NCBI GenBank assembly: GCA_030431485.1
Contig: JAUIIR010000038.1
Span: 1 to 37,488 of the forward strand
Reading direction: 5' to 3'
Source of the DNA: Alphaproteobacteria bacterium
GTDB lineage: Bacteria > Pseudomonadota > Alphaproteobacteria > Rhodobacterales > Rhodobacteraceae
DNA: 37,488 nt
The notes under the pieces are model-generated. The model saw nothing but the letters and a program-made list of their open reading frames with translations, was not told the DNA's origin and did not search any database. Shown in pieces: positions 23,761-33,298 of the stretch; positions within the stretch are counted from its first letter, which is position 1, and every line of letters starts with the position of its first letter. Both the position numbers and the translations under genes were made by a program.

Positions 23761-26625
23761 TTATTCGGCAGCCATCGGCTTTTTCGCCTCGAGCATCGGC
23801 TTGAGATACCGCCCTGTATGAGAGGCCACCACCTCTGACACCTCTTCAGGCGTCCCAGTCGCAACGATCTGACCACCGCCATCGCCGCCTTCTGGGCCGA
23901 TGTCGATCAACCAGTCGGCAGTCTTGATCACATCAAGATTGTGTTCGATCACGATCACTGAATTGCCCTGGTCCACAAGTTCATGCAAAACTTCAAGAAG
24001 TTTGCGTACATCCTCGAAATGTAAGCCAGTTGTTGGCTCATCAAGGATATATAACGTGCGTCCCGTGGACCGTTTCGCAAGCTCTTTCGAAAGCTTCACG
24101 CGCTGCGCTTCACCACCCGACAACGTGGTCGCCTGTTGGCCCACCTTGATGTAGCCCAGACCCACGCGCACCAGAGCATCCATCTTTTCGCGGATCGACG
24201 GCACCGCCTTGAAGAACTCCTGAGCATCCTCGACCGTCATATCAAGAACGTCGGCTATGCTTTTGCCTTTAAACTTGATTTCCAATGTCTCGCGATTGTA
24301 GCGCGCGCCCTTGCAGGTCTCGCAGGTCACGTAGACATCCGGCAGGAAGTGCATCTCGATCTTGATCACACCGTCACCCTGACACGCCTCGCAGCGGCCA
24401 CCCTTGACGTTGAAGCTGAAGCGCCCCGGCTTGTAGCCGCGCGCTTTGGCTTCGGGCAGACCGGCGAACCAGTCGCGGATCGGGGTGAAGGCGCCGGTAT
24501 AAGTTGCTGGGTTGGAACGCGGCGTGCGCCCGATGGGCCGCTGGTCGATGTCGATCACCTTGTCCAGATGTTCGAGTCCCTTGATCGTCTCGCAGGGCGC
24601 GGGTGTCTGGCGCGCGCCGTTGAGACGCATGGAAGCGGTTTTGAACAAGGTTTCAATCGTCAGAGTGGATTTACCGCCACCCGAAACACCGGTGACGCAG
24701 ACAAACTTGCCCAGGGGAAATTCTGCGGTGACGTTTTGCAGGTTGTTGCCCGTGGCCTTGACTACTTTGATGGACTTGCCCTTTTTACCTTTGCGCCGTT
24801 CGGTCGGCACGGCAATTTCACGGGCGCCGCTCAGGTATTGCCCGGTGAGCGAGGCCGGATCCTCGGCCACCGCTTTCGGCGTGCCATGTGACACGACACG
24901 ACCGCCATGCACGCCAGCACCCGGACCAATGTCAAAGACGTAATCCGCCTCGCGGATCGCCTCTTCGTCATGTTCGACCACGATCACCGTATTGCCCTGA
25001 TCCCGCAGGGATTTCAAAGTCCCCAACAGGCGATCATTGTCGCGCTGATGTAGCCCGATGGAGGGCTCGTCCAGAACATACAGAACCCCGGTCAGGCCCG
25101 ATCCGATCTGGCTCGCCAGGCGAATACGCTGGCTTTCTCCACCCGAAAGCGTGCCCGCATTGCGCGACAGCGTCAGGTATTCGAGGCCGACATTGTTCAG
25201 GAAACCAAGCCGTTCGCGGATTTCCTTTAGGATGGCCTTGGCGATTTCGTTCTTCTGGTTGGTCAGGTGCTCAGGAACGGTCTTGCACCATTCGAACGCC
25301 TCTTTGATCGACATTTCGACCACCTGCCCGACATGCAGCCCCGCAATCTTGACGGCCAACGCCTCTTCACGCAGGCGGTAGCCACCGCATGTGCCGCAGG
25401 AGCGGTTGTTTTGGTAGCGTTCGAATTCCTCGCGGATCCAGTTGCTGTCGGTTTCTCGGTAACGGCGCTCCATATTGGGGATGACACCCTCAAAGGTGCG
25501 GGTCACCTGATAGACGCGGCCCCCTTCGTCATATCGGAACGGTATTTCTTCCTCGCCAGAACCATAGAGGAAGACTTGATGCACATGCGCAGGAAGATCT
25601 TTCCAGCGGGCGTTTTTGTTGAATTCGTAATGCTTGGCCAGTGCCTCAATTGTCTGAAGAAAATAGGGCGACTTCCCTTTGCGCCACGGCGCCAGCGCGC
25701 CGTCGGAAATCTTGAGCGTTGCATCAGGCACCACTAACCGTTCATCAAAGAACAGCTCTACTCCAAGCCCATCACAATCCGGGCAGGCCCCAAAAGGCGC
25801 GTTGAAGGAGAAGAGACGCGGTTCGATCTCAGGGATGGTAAACCCGCTCACCGGGCAGGCAAAGCGTTCGGAAAAGGTGAACCGTTCCGGCTCCCCTTCG
25901 CTGGGCGCAGTTTCAAGAATGGCGATACCATCCGCCAGATCCAGAGCCGTACGGAAGCTGTCAGCCAAACGCGTCTCCAGACCCTCTTTCACCACAAGCC
26001 GGTCAACCACCACGTCAATGTCGTGGCGGAACTTCTTGTCGAGTGTCGGCGGCTCGTCCAACTCATAGAACTGGCCGTCCACCTTGACGCGTTGGAAACC
26101 CTGCTTGCGGAGTTCCAGAAATTCTTTGCGGTACTCGCCTTTCCGGTCGCGCACGATGGGTGCCAGAAGATAGGCGCGCGTGCCCTCCTCCATCGCCATG
26201 ACGCGGTCCACCATGTCCTGCACCTGTTGTGCTTCGATGGGCAGGCCCGTGGCGGGGCTGTAGGGTGTGCCGACGCGTGCAAAGAGCAGACGCATGTAGT
26301 CGTAGATTTCGGTTACCGTGCCGACGGTCGAGCGCGGGTTTTTTGAGGTGGTCTTCTGTTCGATCGAGATCGCCGGGCTGAGGCCCGAGATATGATCGAC
26401 ATCCGGCTTTTCCATCATGTCAAGGAACTGTCGCGCATAAGCAGACAGAGATTCCACGTAGCGGCGCTGGCCCTCGGCGTAGATCGTGTCGAAGGCCAGA
26501 GAGGACTTACCCGATCCCGACAGGCCGGTGATCACCACAAGCTGATCGCGCGGAATGTCCACGTCGATGTTCTTGAGATTATGCTCGCGCGCGCCGCGCA
26601 CTTCGATGTTCTTCAGCTCGGCCAT
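23761..26625 (-). CDS. uvrA: Excinuclease ABC subunit A
   Basis: A full-length 954-residue UvrA, the damage-recognition ATPase of nucleotide excision repair. The first Walker A is GLSGSGKS (34-41). The two ABC signatures are [16 protein letters not shown] and [17 protein letters not shown], and the C-terminal Walker A is [10 protein letters not shown]. The C-terminal zinc module is complete (CEACQGDGV ... CETCKG). In the first zinc region the second cysteine of the usual CxxC is Ser (CPVSGF), with CPDC kept downstream; I believe this is common in alphaproteobacteria. It is transcribed alone from an SOS-box region and converges on the Hint gene. Confidence 0.97.
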   Translation of the reverse strand: MAELKNIEVRGAREHNLKNIDVDIPRDQLVVITGLSGSGKSSLAFDTIYAEGQRRYVESLSAYARQFLDMMEKPDVDHISGLSPAISIEQKTTSKNPRSTVGTVTEIYDYMRLLFARVGTPYSPATGLPIEAQQVQDMVDRVMAMEEGTRAYLLAPIVRDRKGEYRKEFLELRKQGFQRVKVDGQFYELDEPPTLDKKFRHDIDVVVDRLVVKEGLETRLADSFRTALDLADGIAILETAPSEGEPERFTFSERFACPVSGFTIPEIEPRLFSFNAPFGACPDCDGLGVELFFDERLVVPDATLKISDGALAPWRKGKSPYFLQTIEALAKHYEFNKNARWKDLPAHVHQVFLYGSGEEEIPFRYDEGGRVYQVTRTFEGVIPNMERRYRETDSNWIREEFERYQNNRSCGTCGGYRLREEALAVKIAGLHVGQVVEMSIKEAFEWCKTVPEHLTNQKNEIAKAILKEIRERLGFLNNVGLEYLTLSRNAGTLSGGESQRIRLASQIGSGLTGVLYVLDEPSIGLHQRDNDRLLGTLKSLRDQGNTVIVVEHDEEAIREADYVFDIGPGAGVHGGRVVSHGTPKAVAEDPASLTGQYLSGAREIAVPTERRKGKKGKSIKVVKATGNNLQNVTAEFPLGKFVCVTGVSGGGKSTLTIETLFKTASMRLNGARQTPAPCETIKGLEHLDKVIDIDQRPIGRTPRSNPATYTGAFTPIRDWFAGLPEAKARGYKPGRFSFNVKGGRCEACQGDGVIKIEMHFLPDVYVTCETCKGARYNRETLEIKFKGKSIADVLDMTVEDAQEFFKAVPSIREKMDALVRVGLGYIKVGQQATTLSGGEAQRVKLSKELAKRSTGRTLYILDEPTTGLHFEDVRKLLEVLHELVDQGNSVIVIEHNLDVIKTADWLIDIGPEGGDGGGQIVATGTPEEVSEVVASHTGRYLKPMLEAKKPMAAE

Positions 26626-26690
26626 GCCATCCCCCGATACGGTTGGTTAACACATAGGGGATGGCTGCGGTTTCGCCAATCCAAAAATGA

Positions 26691-26705
26691 GAACAAACAA
26701 GGAAC
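26691..26705 (-). promoter_or_regulatory. Alphaproteobacterial SOS (LexA) box upstream of uvrA
   Basis: On the minus strand the site reads GTTC-N7-GTTC (GTTCCTTGTTTGTTC), an exact match to the direct-repeat LexA box known from Rhodobacter and rhizobia. It is 66-80 bases before the uvrA start. A weak promoter (TTGGCG, 17 bases, TATGTG) lies just downstream of it. Confidence 0.75.
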
Positions 26706-26722
26706 AGTATCGTTGGCGTGAA

Positions 26723-26742
26723 AAGACTAATCGAATAGTCTT
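26723..26742 (-). terminator. Second hairpin after aglK (probable terminator)
   Basis: AAGACTA / TAGTCTT form a 7-bp stem with a 6-base loop and are followed on the minus strand by TTTTC. It lies directly after the larger palindrome, and the pair probably ends the agl transcript before uvrA. Confidence 0.6.
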
Positions 26743-26770
26743 GGTGAAGCGCCTTCGAAGGCGCTTCACC
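26743..26770 (-). terminator. 28-bp perfect palindrome overlapping the aglK stop
   Basis: From GGTGAAGCGCC to GGCGCTTCACC the sequence is a perfect palindrome, centred on TTCGAA. The aglK TGA lies in its first arm. In RNA it gives a long stem with a small loop, a strong transcript end. Confidence 0.7.
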
Positions 26771-27854
26771 GATAGAGCAGCGATACCCCGTTGTGGAACA
26801 CATGCACCTTGTCGGGTGACGCGCCCAGCCGGACAGAAGAGCCGCGCAGCCCCGCGTGAATGCCGGGAAGTTTGCCAATTACCGGATCGGCGTTCCCTTG
26901 CGGCTCGAAGTACAGAAGCGTCACCTCACCCAGTGCCTCGGTGATGTTCACCTTGCCCTCGAATATGTACTCCCCGTCGGTCGAGAGAAAATCTTCGGGC
27001 CGCACCCCGACATTCACCTTGAGGCCCATTTCGGCATCGGTGGTTGGGTAGTCCGAAACGGCAGTGCCGCCGCCGTTCATCTTGATTGTCGTTTGCGCCC
27101 CAGTGCCAATGATTTCACCCGGAAGCAGGTTCATCGACGGCGAGCCAATGAACTGCGCCACGAATTCGCTGTTGGGTCGTTCATACAGCTCCAGCGGCGC
27201 CCCGACCTGCGCGATCCCCTTGTTGGCCAAAACGACGATGCGGGAGGCAAGTGTCATCGCTTCGACCTGGTCGTGGGTCACGTAGATCATCGTGCTTTCG
27301 GGCATCTGTTCTTTAAGCTGCGCAATCTCGATCCGGGTGGCAACGCGCAGCGCCGCATCAAGATTCGAAAGCGGTTCATCGAACAGATAGACTTTGGGAT
27401 CGCGGACAATCGACCGGCCAATCGCAACCCGCTGACGCTGACCACCGGACAGAGCTTTGGGCAGACGGTCGAGATACGGGTCAAGCTGAAGCATTTTGGC
27501 GGCGCGTTCGACCGCAGCGTCGATCTCGGACTGCGGTTTCTTGGCGATCTTGAGCGCAAAGCTCATGTTTTCGCGCACGGTCATGTGCGGATAGAGCGCG
27601 TAGGACTGAAAAACCATCGCGATGCCCCGCATCGCGGGGGGCATATCGTTGACCACCTGCCCGTCGATTTCGAGTGTACCTCCAGTGATCTTTTCCAGAC
27701 CGGCGATCATCCGCAACAATGTGGATTTGCCGCAGCCTGACGGACCGACAAAGACGATCAGCTCCCCCTGCTGAATATCGAGGTTGATGTTGTTGAGCAC
27801 GTTGACCGCGCCCGCATAGGTCTTTTCGACATCCGTCAGCTTCAAATTGGCCAT
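26766..27854 (-). CDS. aglK: Alpha-glucoside ABC transporter, ATP-binding protein
   Basis: A 362-residue sugar-import ATPase of the MalK/UgpC group. It has Walker A GPSGCGKS (about 38-45), the Q-loop [10 protein letters not shown], signature [15 protein letters not shown], Walker [13 protein letters not shown] and the switch His in THDQVEAM. A regulatory TOBE-type C-terminal domain (about 235-362) carries GVRPEDF. It should energise the AglFG channel. GGAGGG lies 9 bases before the ATG, 27 bases after aglA. Last gene of the aglEFGAK operon; the stop lies inside a strong palindrome. Such ATPases are sometimes shared between several sugar importers. Confidence 0.95.
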   Translation of the reverse strand: MANLKLTDVEKTYAGAVNVLNNINLDIQQGELIVFVGPSGCGKSTLLRMIAGLEKITGGTLEIDGQVVNDMPPAMRGIAMVFQSYALYPHMTVRENMSFALKIAKKPQSEIDAAVERAAKMLQLDPYLDRLPKALSGGQRQRVAIGRSIVRDPKVYLFDEPLSNLDAALRVATRIEIAQLKEQMPESTMIYVTHDQVEAMTLASRIVVLANKGIAQVGAPLELYERPNSEFVAQFIGSPSMNLLPGEIIGTGAQTTIKMNGGGTAVSDYPTTDAEMGLKVNVGVRPEDFLSTDGEYIFEGKVNITEALGEVTLLYFEPQGNADPVIGKLPGIHAGLRGSSVRLGASPDKVHVFHNGVSLLYR

Positions 27855-27881
27855 GACTGTCCCTCCCTAATCCTGTCTCTC

Positions 27882-29540
27882 TCAGGACTTCATTCTCAGC
27901 GCGAGGCATGGCTGCCAAGGCCCAAGATGCAATTTGCCATCTGCCTGCGGCCCGGCACTCCCCAATTCCAGACCGATCTGCGCCCAGTTACCCGCTGGCA
28001 TATCCATTGTCGCGGGCTGGTCGCTCAGGTTGAAGGCGCAGAATATAGTTGTTCCCTCATAACTGCGGGTGAAATGCACAATCGTCTCCGTGCTCTTCAC
28101 ACCGTCATGATCACCGCGCGCCAACGCCGGCTGAGCGTGACGGAAGGCAATGGCACGGCGGTAATGGTGCAGGATCGCAGCCGGATCGTCCTCCTGATGC
28201 GACACGGTGCGATGCAAGTGCTCGTGGCTCACCGGCAGCCAGGGCTGTCCCGAGGTGAAACCACCATTCTGGTTCGACGGCTCCCACACCATCGGTGTCC
28301 GGCAACCATCGCGGCCTTTGTATTCAGGCCAGAATTGAATGCCGTAAGGGTCTTGCAGATCCTCAAAGCCGACCTCGGCTTCGGGCAGGCCAAGCTCTTC
28401 GCCCTGGTACAGGCAAACAGAGCCGCGCAGACACATCATCAGTGTTGCAAATAACCGTTGTGCCGCCGGTGACAGGTTCCAGCGCGTCGCATGACGGGTC
28501 ACATCATGGTTCGAAAACGCCCAGCACGCCCAGCCGTCCGAGGCAACTTCATCCACCTGCCCAAGCACTTCGACAAAGCGGTCCGCTGTGGGTTCGACAC
28601 CAGACAGGAATTCAAACGCGTAGCACATGTGCACGCGGTTCTCGCCTTTGGTGTACTCGCCCATGATCTCAAGTCCGCGCTGCGCGTCGCCGACCTCACC
28701 CACCGAGGTTGTGGCCTCGTATTCGTCCAACAACGCGCGGAACCGTTCCAGGAAAGCAAGGTTCTCGGCTTGGTTCTTGGAGTAAAGATGTTCCTGATGA
28801 TTGTACGGGTTCACGGACGGCGCGATATTGGCGTTGCGCTTTTCCTTGGGCAGGCCCGGATTGCTGCGCAATTCCTTGTCGTGGAAATAGAAGTTGATCG
28901 TGTCGAGGCGGAAGCCGTCAACGCCGCGATCCAGCCAGAACCGCGTCACGTCCAGAAGCGCCTGCTGAACATCCTCATTGTGAAAGTTCAGATCCGGCTG
29001 CGAGGTCAGGAAGTTGTGCAAGTAATACTGTTCGCGCCGCGCGTCCCATTGCCAGGCCGAGCCACCAAAAATCGACAGCCAGTTGTTCGGCGGCGTGCCA
29101 TCGTCTTTTGGATCGGACCACACATACCAATCCGCTTTTTCGTTGTTGCGGCTGGACCGGCTCAGTTGGAACCACGGGTGCTGATCCGACGTGTGCGACA
29201 GCACGAGGTCGATCATCACGCGGATGCCCAACCGGTGCGCGGTCTGCACCAGAACGTCGAAATCCGCCAGGGAGCCGAACATCGGATCGACATCGCAATA
29301 GTCGCTGACATCGTAGCCGAAATCCTTCATCGGCGACGTGAAGAAAGGGCTGATCCAGATGGCATCCACACCCAGCGACGCCACATAAGGCAACCGGTTT
29401 GCAATCCCCAAAAGATCGCCGACCCCGTCGCCGTTGCTGTCCTGAAAGCTGCGCGGGTAGATTTGGTAGATCACCGCCCCCCGCCACCAATCCTTGTCTA
29501 CGGCTGTGTTATTTGCGGCCAGAGTGTTCGCCACGTTCAT
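27882..29540 (-). CDS. aglA: Alpha-glucosidase, GH13
   Basis: A 552-residue cytoplasmic GH13 enzyme (oligo-1,6-glucosidase/alpha-glucosidase type) that cleaves imported alpha-glucosides such as maltose, sucrose or trehalose analogues. The N-terminal WWRGAVIYQIYPRSFQDSNGDGVGD is typical. Catalytic residues are Asp213 in GFRLDTINFYF (nucleophile), Glu282 in SVGEVGD (acid/base) and Asp346 in SNHDVTRH. The GDGVGDLLGI segment is the calcium-type loop. No signal peptide. AAGGAAAACAGGA precedes the ATG. It lies 72 bases after aglG, across a small hairpin, and 27 bases before aglK. The exact linkage preference cannot be read from these motifs alone. Confidence 0.94.
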   Translation of the reverse strand: MNVANTLAANNTAVDKDWWRGAVIYQIYPRSFQDSNGDGVGDLLGIANRLPYVASLGVDAIWISPFFTSPMKDFGYDVSDYCDVDPMFGSLADFDVLVQTAHRLGIRVMIDLVLSHTSDQHPWFQLSRSSRNNEKADWYVWSDPKDDGTPPNNWLSIFGGSAWQWDARREQYYLHNFLTSQPDLNFHNEDVQQALLDVTRFWLDRGVDGFRLDTINFYFHDKELRSNPGLPKEKRNANIAPSVNPYNHQEHLYSKNQAENLAFLERFRALLDEYEATTSVGEVGDAQRGLEIMGEYTKGENRVHMCYAFEFLSGVEPTADRFVEVLGQVDEVASDGWACWAFSNHDVTRHATRWNLSPAAQRLFATLMMCLRGSVCLYQGEELGLPEAEVGFEDLQDPYGIQFWPEYKGRDGCRTPMVWEPSNQNGGFTSGQPWLPVSHEHLHRTVSHQEDDPAAILHHYRRAIAFRHAQPALARGDHDGVKSTETIVHFTRSYEGTTIFCAFNLSDQPATMDMPAGNWAQIGLELGSAGPQADGKLHLGPWQPCLALRMKS

Positions 29541-29590
29541 TGTCCTGTTTTCCTTGCATCCGCACCCGCAGATGCGCTGTGAGAGTTGGC

Positions 29591-29607
29591 CCCGCCAGAC
29601 CGGCGGG
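29591..29607 (-). other. Intercistronic hairpin between aglG and aglA
   Basis: CCCGCC / GGCGGG with a 5-base loop, 5 bases after the aglG stop on the minus strand. There is no T-tract. It may mark a processing site between the permease and enzyme genes. Confidence 0.35.
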
Positions 29608-29612
29608 ACGCG

Positions 29613-30770
29613 TTATTTTACCGACCCGGCCAACAGGCCGCGCACGAGGTATTTCTGCATCGCGAAGAACACCAGTAGCGGCACCGCGATAGAGACAAAG
29701 GCAGCAGTGGCAAGGATTTCCCAATTGCCGCCACGTGTGCCCAGAAGCTCTACGATCTGGTTGGTCATCACCGTGGTTTGGCCTGTCGCGTCGATCAGGA
29801 AAACCTTTGCCACCAGCAAGTCATTCCATGTCCAGAGGAACTGGAAGATCGCAAAGCTGGCAAGCGCCGGGAAGGACAGCGGCAGGATGATCTTGGTGAA
29901 AATCTGGAACTCGGTCGCGCCATCGACGCGGGCGTTTTCGATGATGTCCCGTGGCAGACCCACCATGTAGTTGCGCAAGAGATAGATCGCCAATGGTAGT
30001 CCAAACCCGGTATGGGCCAGCCATGTGCCAAGGTAGCCTTTTCCAATACCAATGCCGAGATGCAGCTTCAAAAGCGGGATCAATGCCAGTTGCAGCGGCA
30101 CCACAAGAAGGCCCACAACAATAGCAATCAAAAGCGCCCTGCCTGCAAAATCCATCCACGCAAGCGCGTAGGCCGCGAAGGCCGCGACAACGATGGGAAT
30201 GATCGTTGCCGGGATCGTGACGGTCAGCGTGTTGAAGAATGCCTTAGCCATGCTGTCTGTCGCGTTGCCGGACAGGAGAACCTGCTCGTAGTTTTCAAGG
30301 GTGAAATCCGGCGGCAGCTCGGCAGTCACAAAGACGCGCTGACCGCGTCGCCCTTCCATCTCAACCGGGCTTTCCAACCGGTAATCACCATCGGCGTCGA
30401 CGGTCAGCATTTCACCGTCTCGCAGCTCGGCTGTGTCGCCCGGGGCATAAGCGCCGATATCACGCGACGAGGTGCCCCAAGCGGACATGTCGATGTCATC
30501 GGACAGGTCCTCACCTGTGAAGAGGTTACCTTCGATGACGTAGACGCCATCCACAAGCTGTTGCTCATCCGGGGCCGCCGTGCGCAGCGTCAGGCTTTGT
30601 TCTGTCGGAAACAGCGCTTTCCACCAGCCGGAAGTGGCGATCTGATCTGCCGTGCGGAAAGACGACACAAACAAACCGACCGTGGGGAACAGCCAAAGCG
30701 CCACAAGCGCTGCGACCGAGATGTGAACCGCCCATGTGAGAGAGGATTTGGTACCCGCGATATTGTCCAT
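29613..30770 (-). CDS. aglG: Alpha-glucoside ABC transporter, permease AglG
   Basis: A 385-residue inner-membrane permease of the MalG type. After the first helix (about residues 12-36) comes a large periplasmic loop (about 40-165), which accounts for the length relative to ordinary MalG and is a feature I associate with AglG. Five further helices follow, with the ABC-permease EAA loop ENARVDGATEFQIFTKI near the C-terminal third. AGGAGG lies 8 bases before the ATG; 13 bases separate it from aglF. It pairs with AglF to form the channel. Confidence 0.92.
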   Translation of the reverse strand: MDNIAGTKSSLTWAVHISVAALVALWLFPTVGLFVSSFRTADQIATSGWWKALFPTEQSLTLRTAAPDEQQLVDGVYVIEGNLFTGEDLSDDIDMSAWGTSSRDIGAYAPGDTAELRDGEMLTVDADGDYRLESPVEMEGRRGQRVFVTAELPPDFTLENYEQVLLSGNATDSMAKAFFNTLTVTIPATIIPIVVAAFAAYALAWMDFAGRALLIAIVVGLLVVPLQLALIPLLKLHLGIGIGKGYLGTWLAHTGFGLPLAIYLLRNYMVGLPRDIIENARVDGATEFQIFTKIILPLSFPALASFAIFQFLWTWNDLLVAKVFLIDATGQTTVMTNQIVELLGTRGGNWEILATAAFVSIAVPLLVFFAMQKYLVRGLLAGSVK

Positions 30771-30783
30771 TCTCAGTTCCTCC

Positions 30784-31803
30784 TCAGCGCATTTCTTTGC
30801 GCGCGTTGCGCACGTTCCAGTACAGGATCGGCGTCACCAGCAGCATGATGATCATCGCGCTGGCCGAGCCCACGCCCCAATCGCGAGCGACGAACAACTG
30901 GTTGAACATGTAATTGGCCAGAACCTGCGTCCCCCATTGGCCGTTGGTCATGGCAAACACGATGTCAAAGACCTTGAGGACCACCAGCGTGATCGTCGTC
31001 CAGACCACGACGATGGTGCCCGCGATCTGTGGCATCTTGATCTTGAAGAAAATCTGGAACGGGTTTGCCCCATCCACGATGGCCGCTTCGATGGTTTCCT
31101 CTGGGATGCCGCGCAGGGCGGCGGACAGGATCACCATGGCAAAGCCGGTCTGAATCCAGATCAGCACGATCATCAGCAGGAAACTGTTCCAGAACGGTGT
31201 GGTCAACCACTGCTGCGGATCATCGCCCGTCAGCCAAACATAAACCGCATTCAGCACGCCGATCTGTTCCGTGCCCGGCGGGCGCGCATCATAGACCAGC
31301 TTCCAGATCACCGCTGCACCGACAAAGGAAATCGCCATTGGCATGAAAATCAGAGACTTTGCGATATTGCCCCAACCGATCCGGTCGGTGAGCTGTGCTG
31401 CCAAAAGCCCAAAGGCGGTCGACATGGCAGGCACGACAATCAGCCAGAACATGTTGTTGACCAGCGCTTCCCAGAATTTGGGATCCCCTGACATCTGCAC
31501 ATAATTGGCAAAGCCGACGAAGTTATACACCGTGGTACCGTCGGGCAATGTCTCGCGTTCGGTTAACGACAGACGGATCGTCTCGAATACCGGATAGGCA
31601 AGGTAAAGCCCAAGTGCCAGGATCGCCGGCAGAAGGAACAGCCACGGACGGATCAGATTTGCGCGGTTGATATTGCGGCCCGCGTTGGGACCTTTGGCAG
31701 GAAACAGAACCTTGTCGAGAAACTGGTTGGAAAAATAAAAGTAACTCAGACAGCCGCCAACACCGATGGCAATGGTCAACAGACCTTGAATTGCGGGATT
31801 CAT
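30784..31803 (-). CDS. aglF: Alpha-glucoside ABC transporter, permease AglF
   Basis: A 339-residue permease of the MalF/UgpA type. Six membrane helices are visible. The EAA loop is EAAIVDGANPFQIFFKI, close to the cytoplasmic side. The N-terminus (MNPAIQGLLTIAIGVGG) supports the ATG at 31803; the open frame to 31923 is intercistronic DNA containing two hairpins. GGGAGGGACAG lies before the ATG. It follows aglE at a distance of 135 bases, far more than the other gaps in the operon. Confidence 0.93.
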   Translation of the reverse strand: MNPAIQGLLTIAIGVGGCLSYFYFSNQFLDKVLFPAKGPNAGRNINRANLIRPWLFLLPAILALGLYLAYPVFETIRLSLTERETLPDGTTVYNFVGFANYVQMSGDPKFWEALVNNMFWLIVVPAMSTAFGLLAAQLTDRIGWGNIAKSLIFMPMAISFVGAAVIWKLVYDARPPGTEQIGVLNAVYVWLTGDDPQQWLTTPFWNSFLLMIVLIWIQTGFAMVILSAALRGIPEETIEAAIVDGANPFQIFFKIKMPQIAGTIVVVWTTITLVVLKVFDIVFAMTNGQWGTQVLANYMFNQLFVARDWGVGSASAMIIMLLVTPILYWNVRNARKEMR

Positions 31804-31830
31804 CTGTCCCTCCCAAACATGAGTGATGAT

Positions 31831-31847
31831 CCAGTGTGTGCCACTGG
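31831..31847 (-). other. Small hairpin in the aglE-aglF gap
   Basis: CCAGTG / CACTGG with a 5-base loop, 27 bases upstream of the aglF start. It may add to the larger hairpin in protecting or separating the aglE message. Confidence 0.3.
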
Positions 31848-31892
31848 CAGTCCCTTGAACGGGTCTTCTTGGCTTTGCAGCTTTGTGGGCAT

Positions 31893-31918
31893 GGACTGCG
31901 CGATCACCCGCGCAGTCC
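31893..31918 (-). other. Strong hairpin after the aglE stop
   Basis: GGACTGCGCG / CGCGCAGTCC is a perfect 10-bp stem with a 6-base loop, 20 bases after the aglE stop. It has no T-tract on the coding strand. Intercistronic hairpins of this kind after binding-protein genes stabilise the upstream message and lower expression of the permeases. Confidence 0.55.
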
Positions 31919-31935
31919 TGCATTTTTGCAAAACG
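31919..31935. repeat. 17-base copy of the lysR/mmsA box
   Basis: TGCATTTTTGCAAAACG here is identical to 15053-15069 between lysR and mmsA. It lies between the aglE stop and the hairpin. It could be a distant operator, or coincidence in an AT-rich motif. Confidence 0.5.
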
Positions 31936-31938
31936 CGC

Positions 31939-33207
31939 TTACTTCAGCGCATCCCAGCTGTCTTGGATTTCGCTGGCCACAGCGGCTGCGTCCTTGCCGC
32001 CGGCGTAGTCAACCATACCGGTCCAGAATGTACCCGCGCCAACACCGCCCGGCATCAGGTCGGAGGCGTCAAAACGGAAGGTCGTGGCGTCCAGAAGGAT
32101 CTGGTTCATGTTGGCTGCCGCCTTGGTCGAGAATTTCGACAGATCGACACCTTTGTGCGGTGTGAGGAAGCCACCGTTCTCCATCCAGATCTCGTGCGCT
32201 TCGGGTGACTGGAGATACGCAATCAGATCATGTGCGGCCTGATTTTCGTTGGTGATCGCCCAGAGCGTCCCTGCACCCAGAACCGGTGCACCCAGGTCCT
32301 TGCCCTCATAGGCCGGGAAGTAAAAGAAGTCGGCATCAAGACCCACTTCTGTGCCCTCCGGGAAGAAGGCCGGGATGAACGAGGCCTGACGGTGCATGTA
32401 GCACTGCGGCGGCGCTTCAAAAAGTCCCTTCGGGCTGTCGCGGAAATCGGTCGAAGCGACGGCACCGGCGCCGCCGGCAACGTAGTCGTCATTGCGGGCA
32501 AAGGCGCCGAATTCTTCGATCGCGGCAACAACACGCGGATCATCAAACGGCATCTCGTTTGCGACCCACTCGTCATAGACTGCGGGCGGCTGCGTGCGCA
32601 GCATCATGTCCTCGACCCAGTCGGTCGCCGGCCAGCCGGTTGCACCACCAGAACCCAGACCGATGCACCACGGCGTCTCGCCATCGGCAACGATCTGATC
32701 GCTCAGCGCCTTCAGCTCTTCCATCGTTGTCGGCACTTCGTAGCCTGCATCTTCAAAGTTCTCGGGCGAGTACCAGACCAGGGATTTCACATCGACTTTG
32801 TAGAAAAAGCCATAGAGGTCCTCTGCCCCGTCAGGACCAGCATAAGTGCCCAGATCCACCCAGGACTGACCTGCCGCGTAGTTGTCGCGAACCCAATCCG
32901 CCGTGCCATCTTTCAGTGGCGTCAGGAATCCGCGCGCCGCCATGTCCGACGCGAGACCCGGCTGCGGGAAAACGGCGATGTTCGGCGCAGAGCCCGCCTC
33001 GGCGTCAACGACGATCTGCTGTTCAAAACTGTCAGACCCGACATAACTAACATTGTGACCGGACTTGGCCGCGAAATCAGACAGCACCGCCTCGACATTA
33101 GCTTGGTCCGGGCCAAGCCACGGGCCGAATACTGTGAGATCTTCAGCGAAGGCCGCGCTGGAGCACAGCGCTGCGATAGCCACACTCGATGTGAGTGTCT
33201 TTTTCAT
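31939..33207 (-). CDS. aglE: Alpha-glucoside ABC transporter, substrate-binding protein
   Basis: A 422-residue periplasmic binding protein of the extracellular solute-binding family 1 (MalE-like). The signal peptide (MKKTLTSSVAIAALCSSAAFA) is typical, with cleavage near residue 22. The mature start is EDLTVFGPWLGPDQANVEAVL. Later segments DLYGFFYKVDVKSLVWYSPENF, TPWCIGLGSGGATGWPATDW and LGAGTLWAITNENQAAHDLIAYL are of the sugar-binding type. It captures alpha-glucosides for AglFG. GGGAGGT lies 7 bases before the ATG. It is the first gene of the operon, divergent from aglR. Confidence 0.94.
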   Translation of the reverse strand: MKKTLTSSVAIAALCSSAAFAEDLTVFGPWLGPDQANVEAVLSDFAAKSGHNVSYVGSDSFEQQIVVDAEAGSAPNIAVFPQPGLASDMAARGFLTPLKDGTADWVRDNYAAGQSWVDLGTYAGPDGAEDLYGFFYKVDVKSLVWYSPENFEDAGYEVPTTMEELKALSDQIVADGETPWCIGLGSGGATGWPATDWVEDMMLRTQPPAVYDEWVANEMPFDDPRVVAAIEEFGAFARNDDYVAGGAGAVASTDFRDSPKGLFEAPPQCYMHRQASFIPAFFPEGTEVGLDADFFYFPAYEGKDLGAPVLGAGTLWAITNENQAAHDLIAYLQSPEAHEIWMENGGFLTPHKGVDLSKFSTKAAANMNQILLDATTFRFDASDLMPGGVGAGTFWTGMVDYAGGKDAAAVASEIQDSWDALK

Positions 33208-33263
33208 GAGGTACCTCCCAAGTTGCGCATGTGAGCGCTTAACTCATCCTCGCCCGGAATCAC

Positions 33264-33279
33264 TCCAAAGCGCTTTGGA
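33264..33279. promoter_or_regulatory. AglR-type operator O1 (aglE side)
   Basis: TCCAAAGCGCTTTGGA is a perfect 16-base palindrome with a central CG, the LacI-family design. It is 57-72 bases upstream of the aglE start and would control the aglEFGAK operon. Confidence 0.75.
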
Positions 33280-33298
33280 TGAGCAAAACTCTCCGATT

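Noticed and set aside
28491..29582. 363-codon open frame antisense to aglA
   Set aside because: Same reason: shadow of a confirmed GH13 gene, composition unlike a folded protein.
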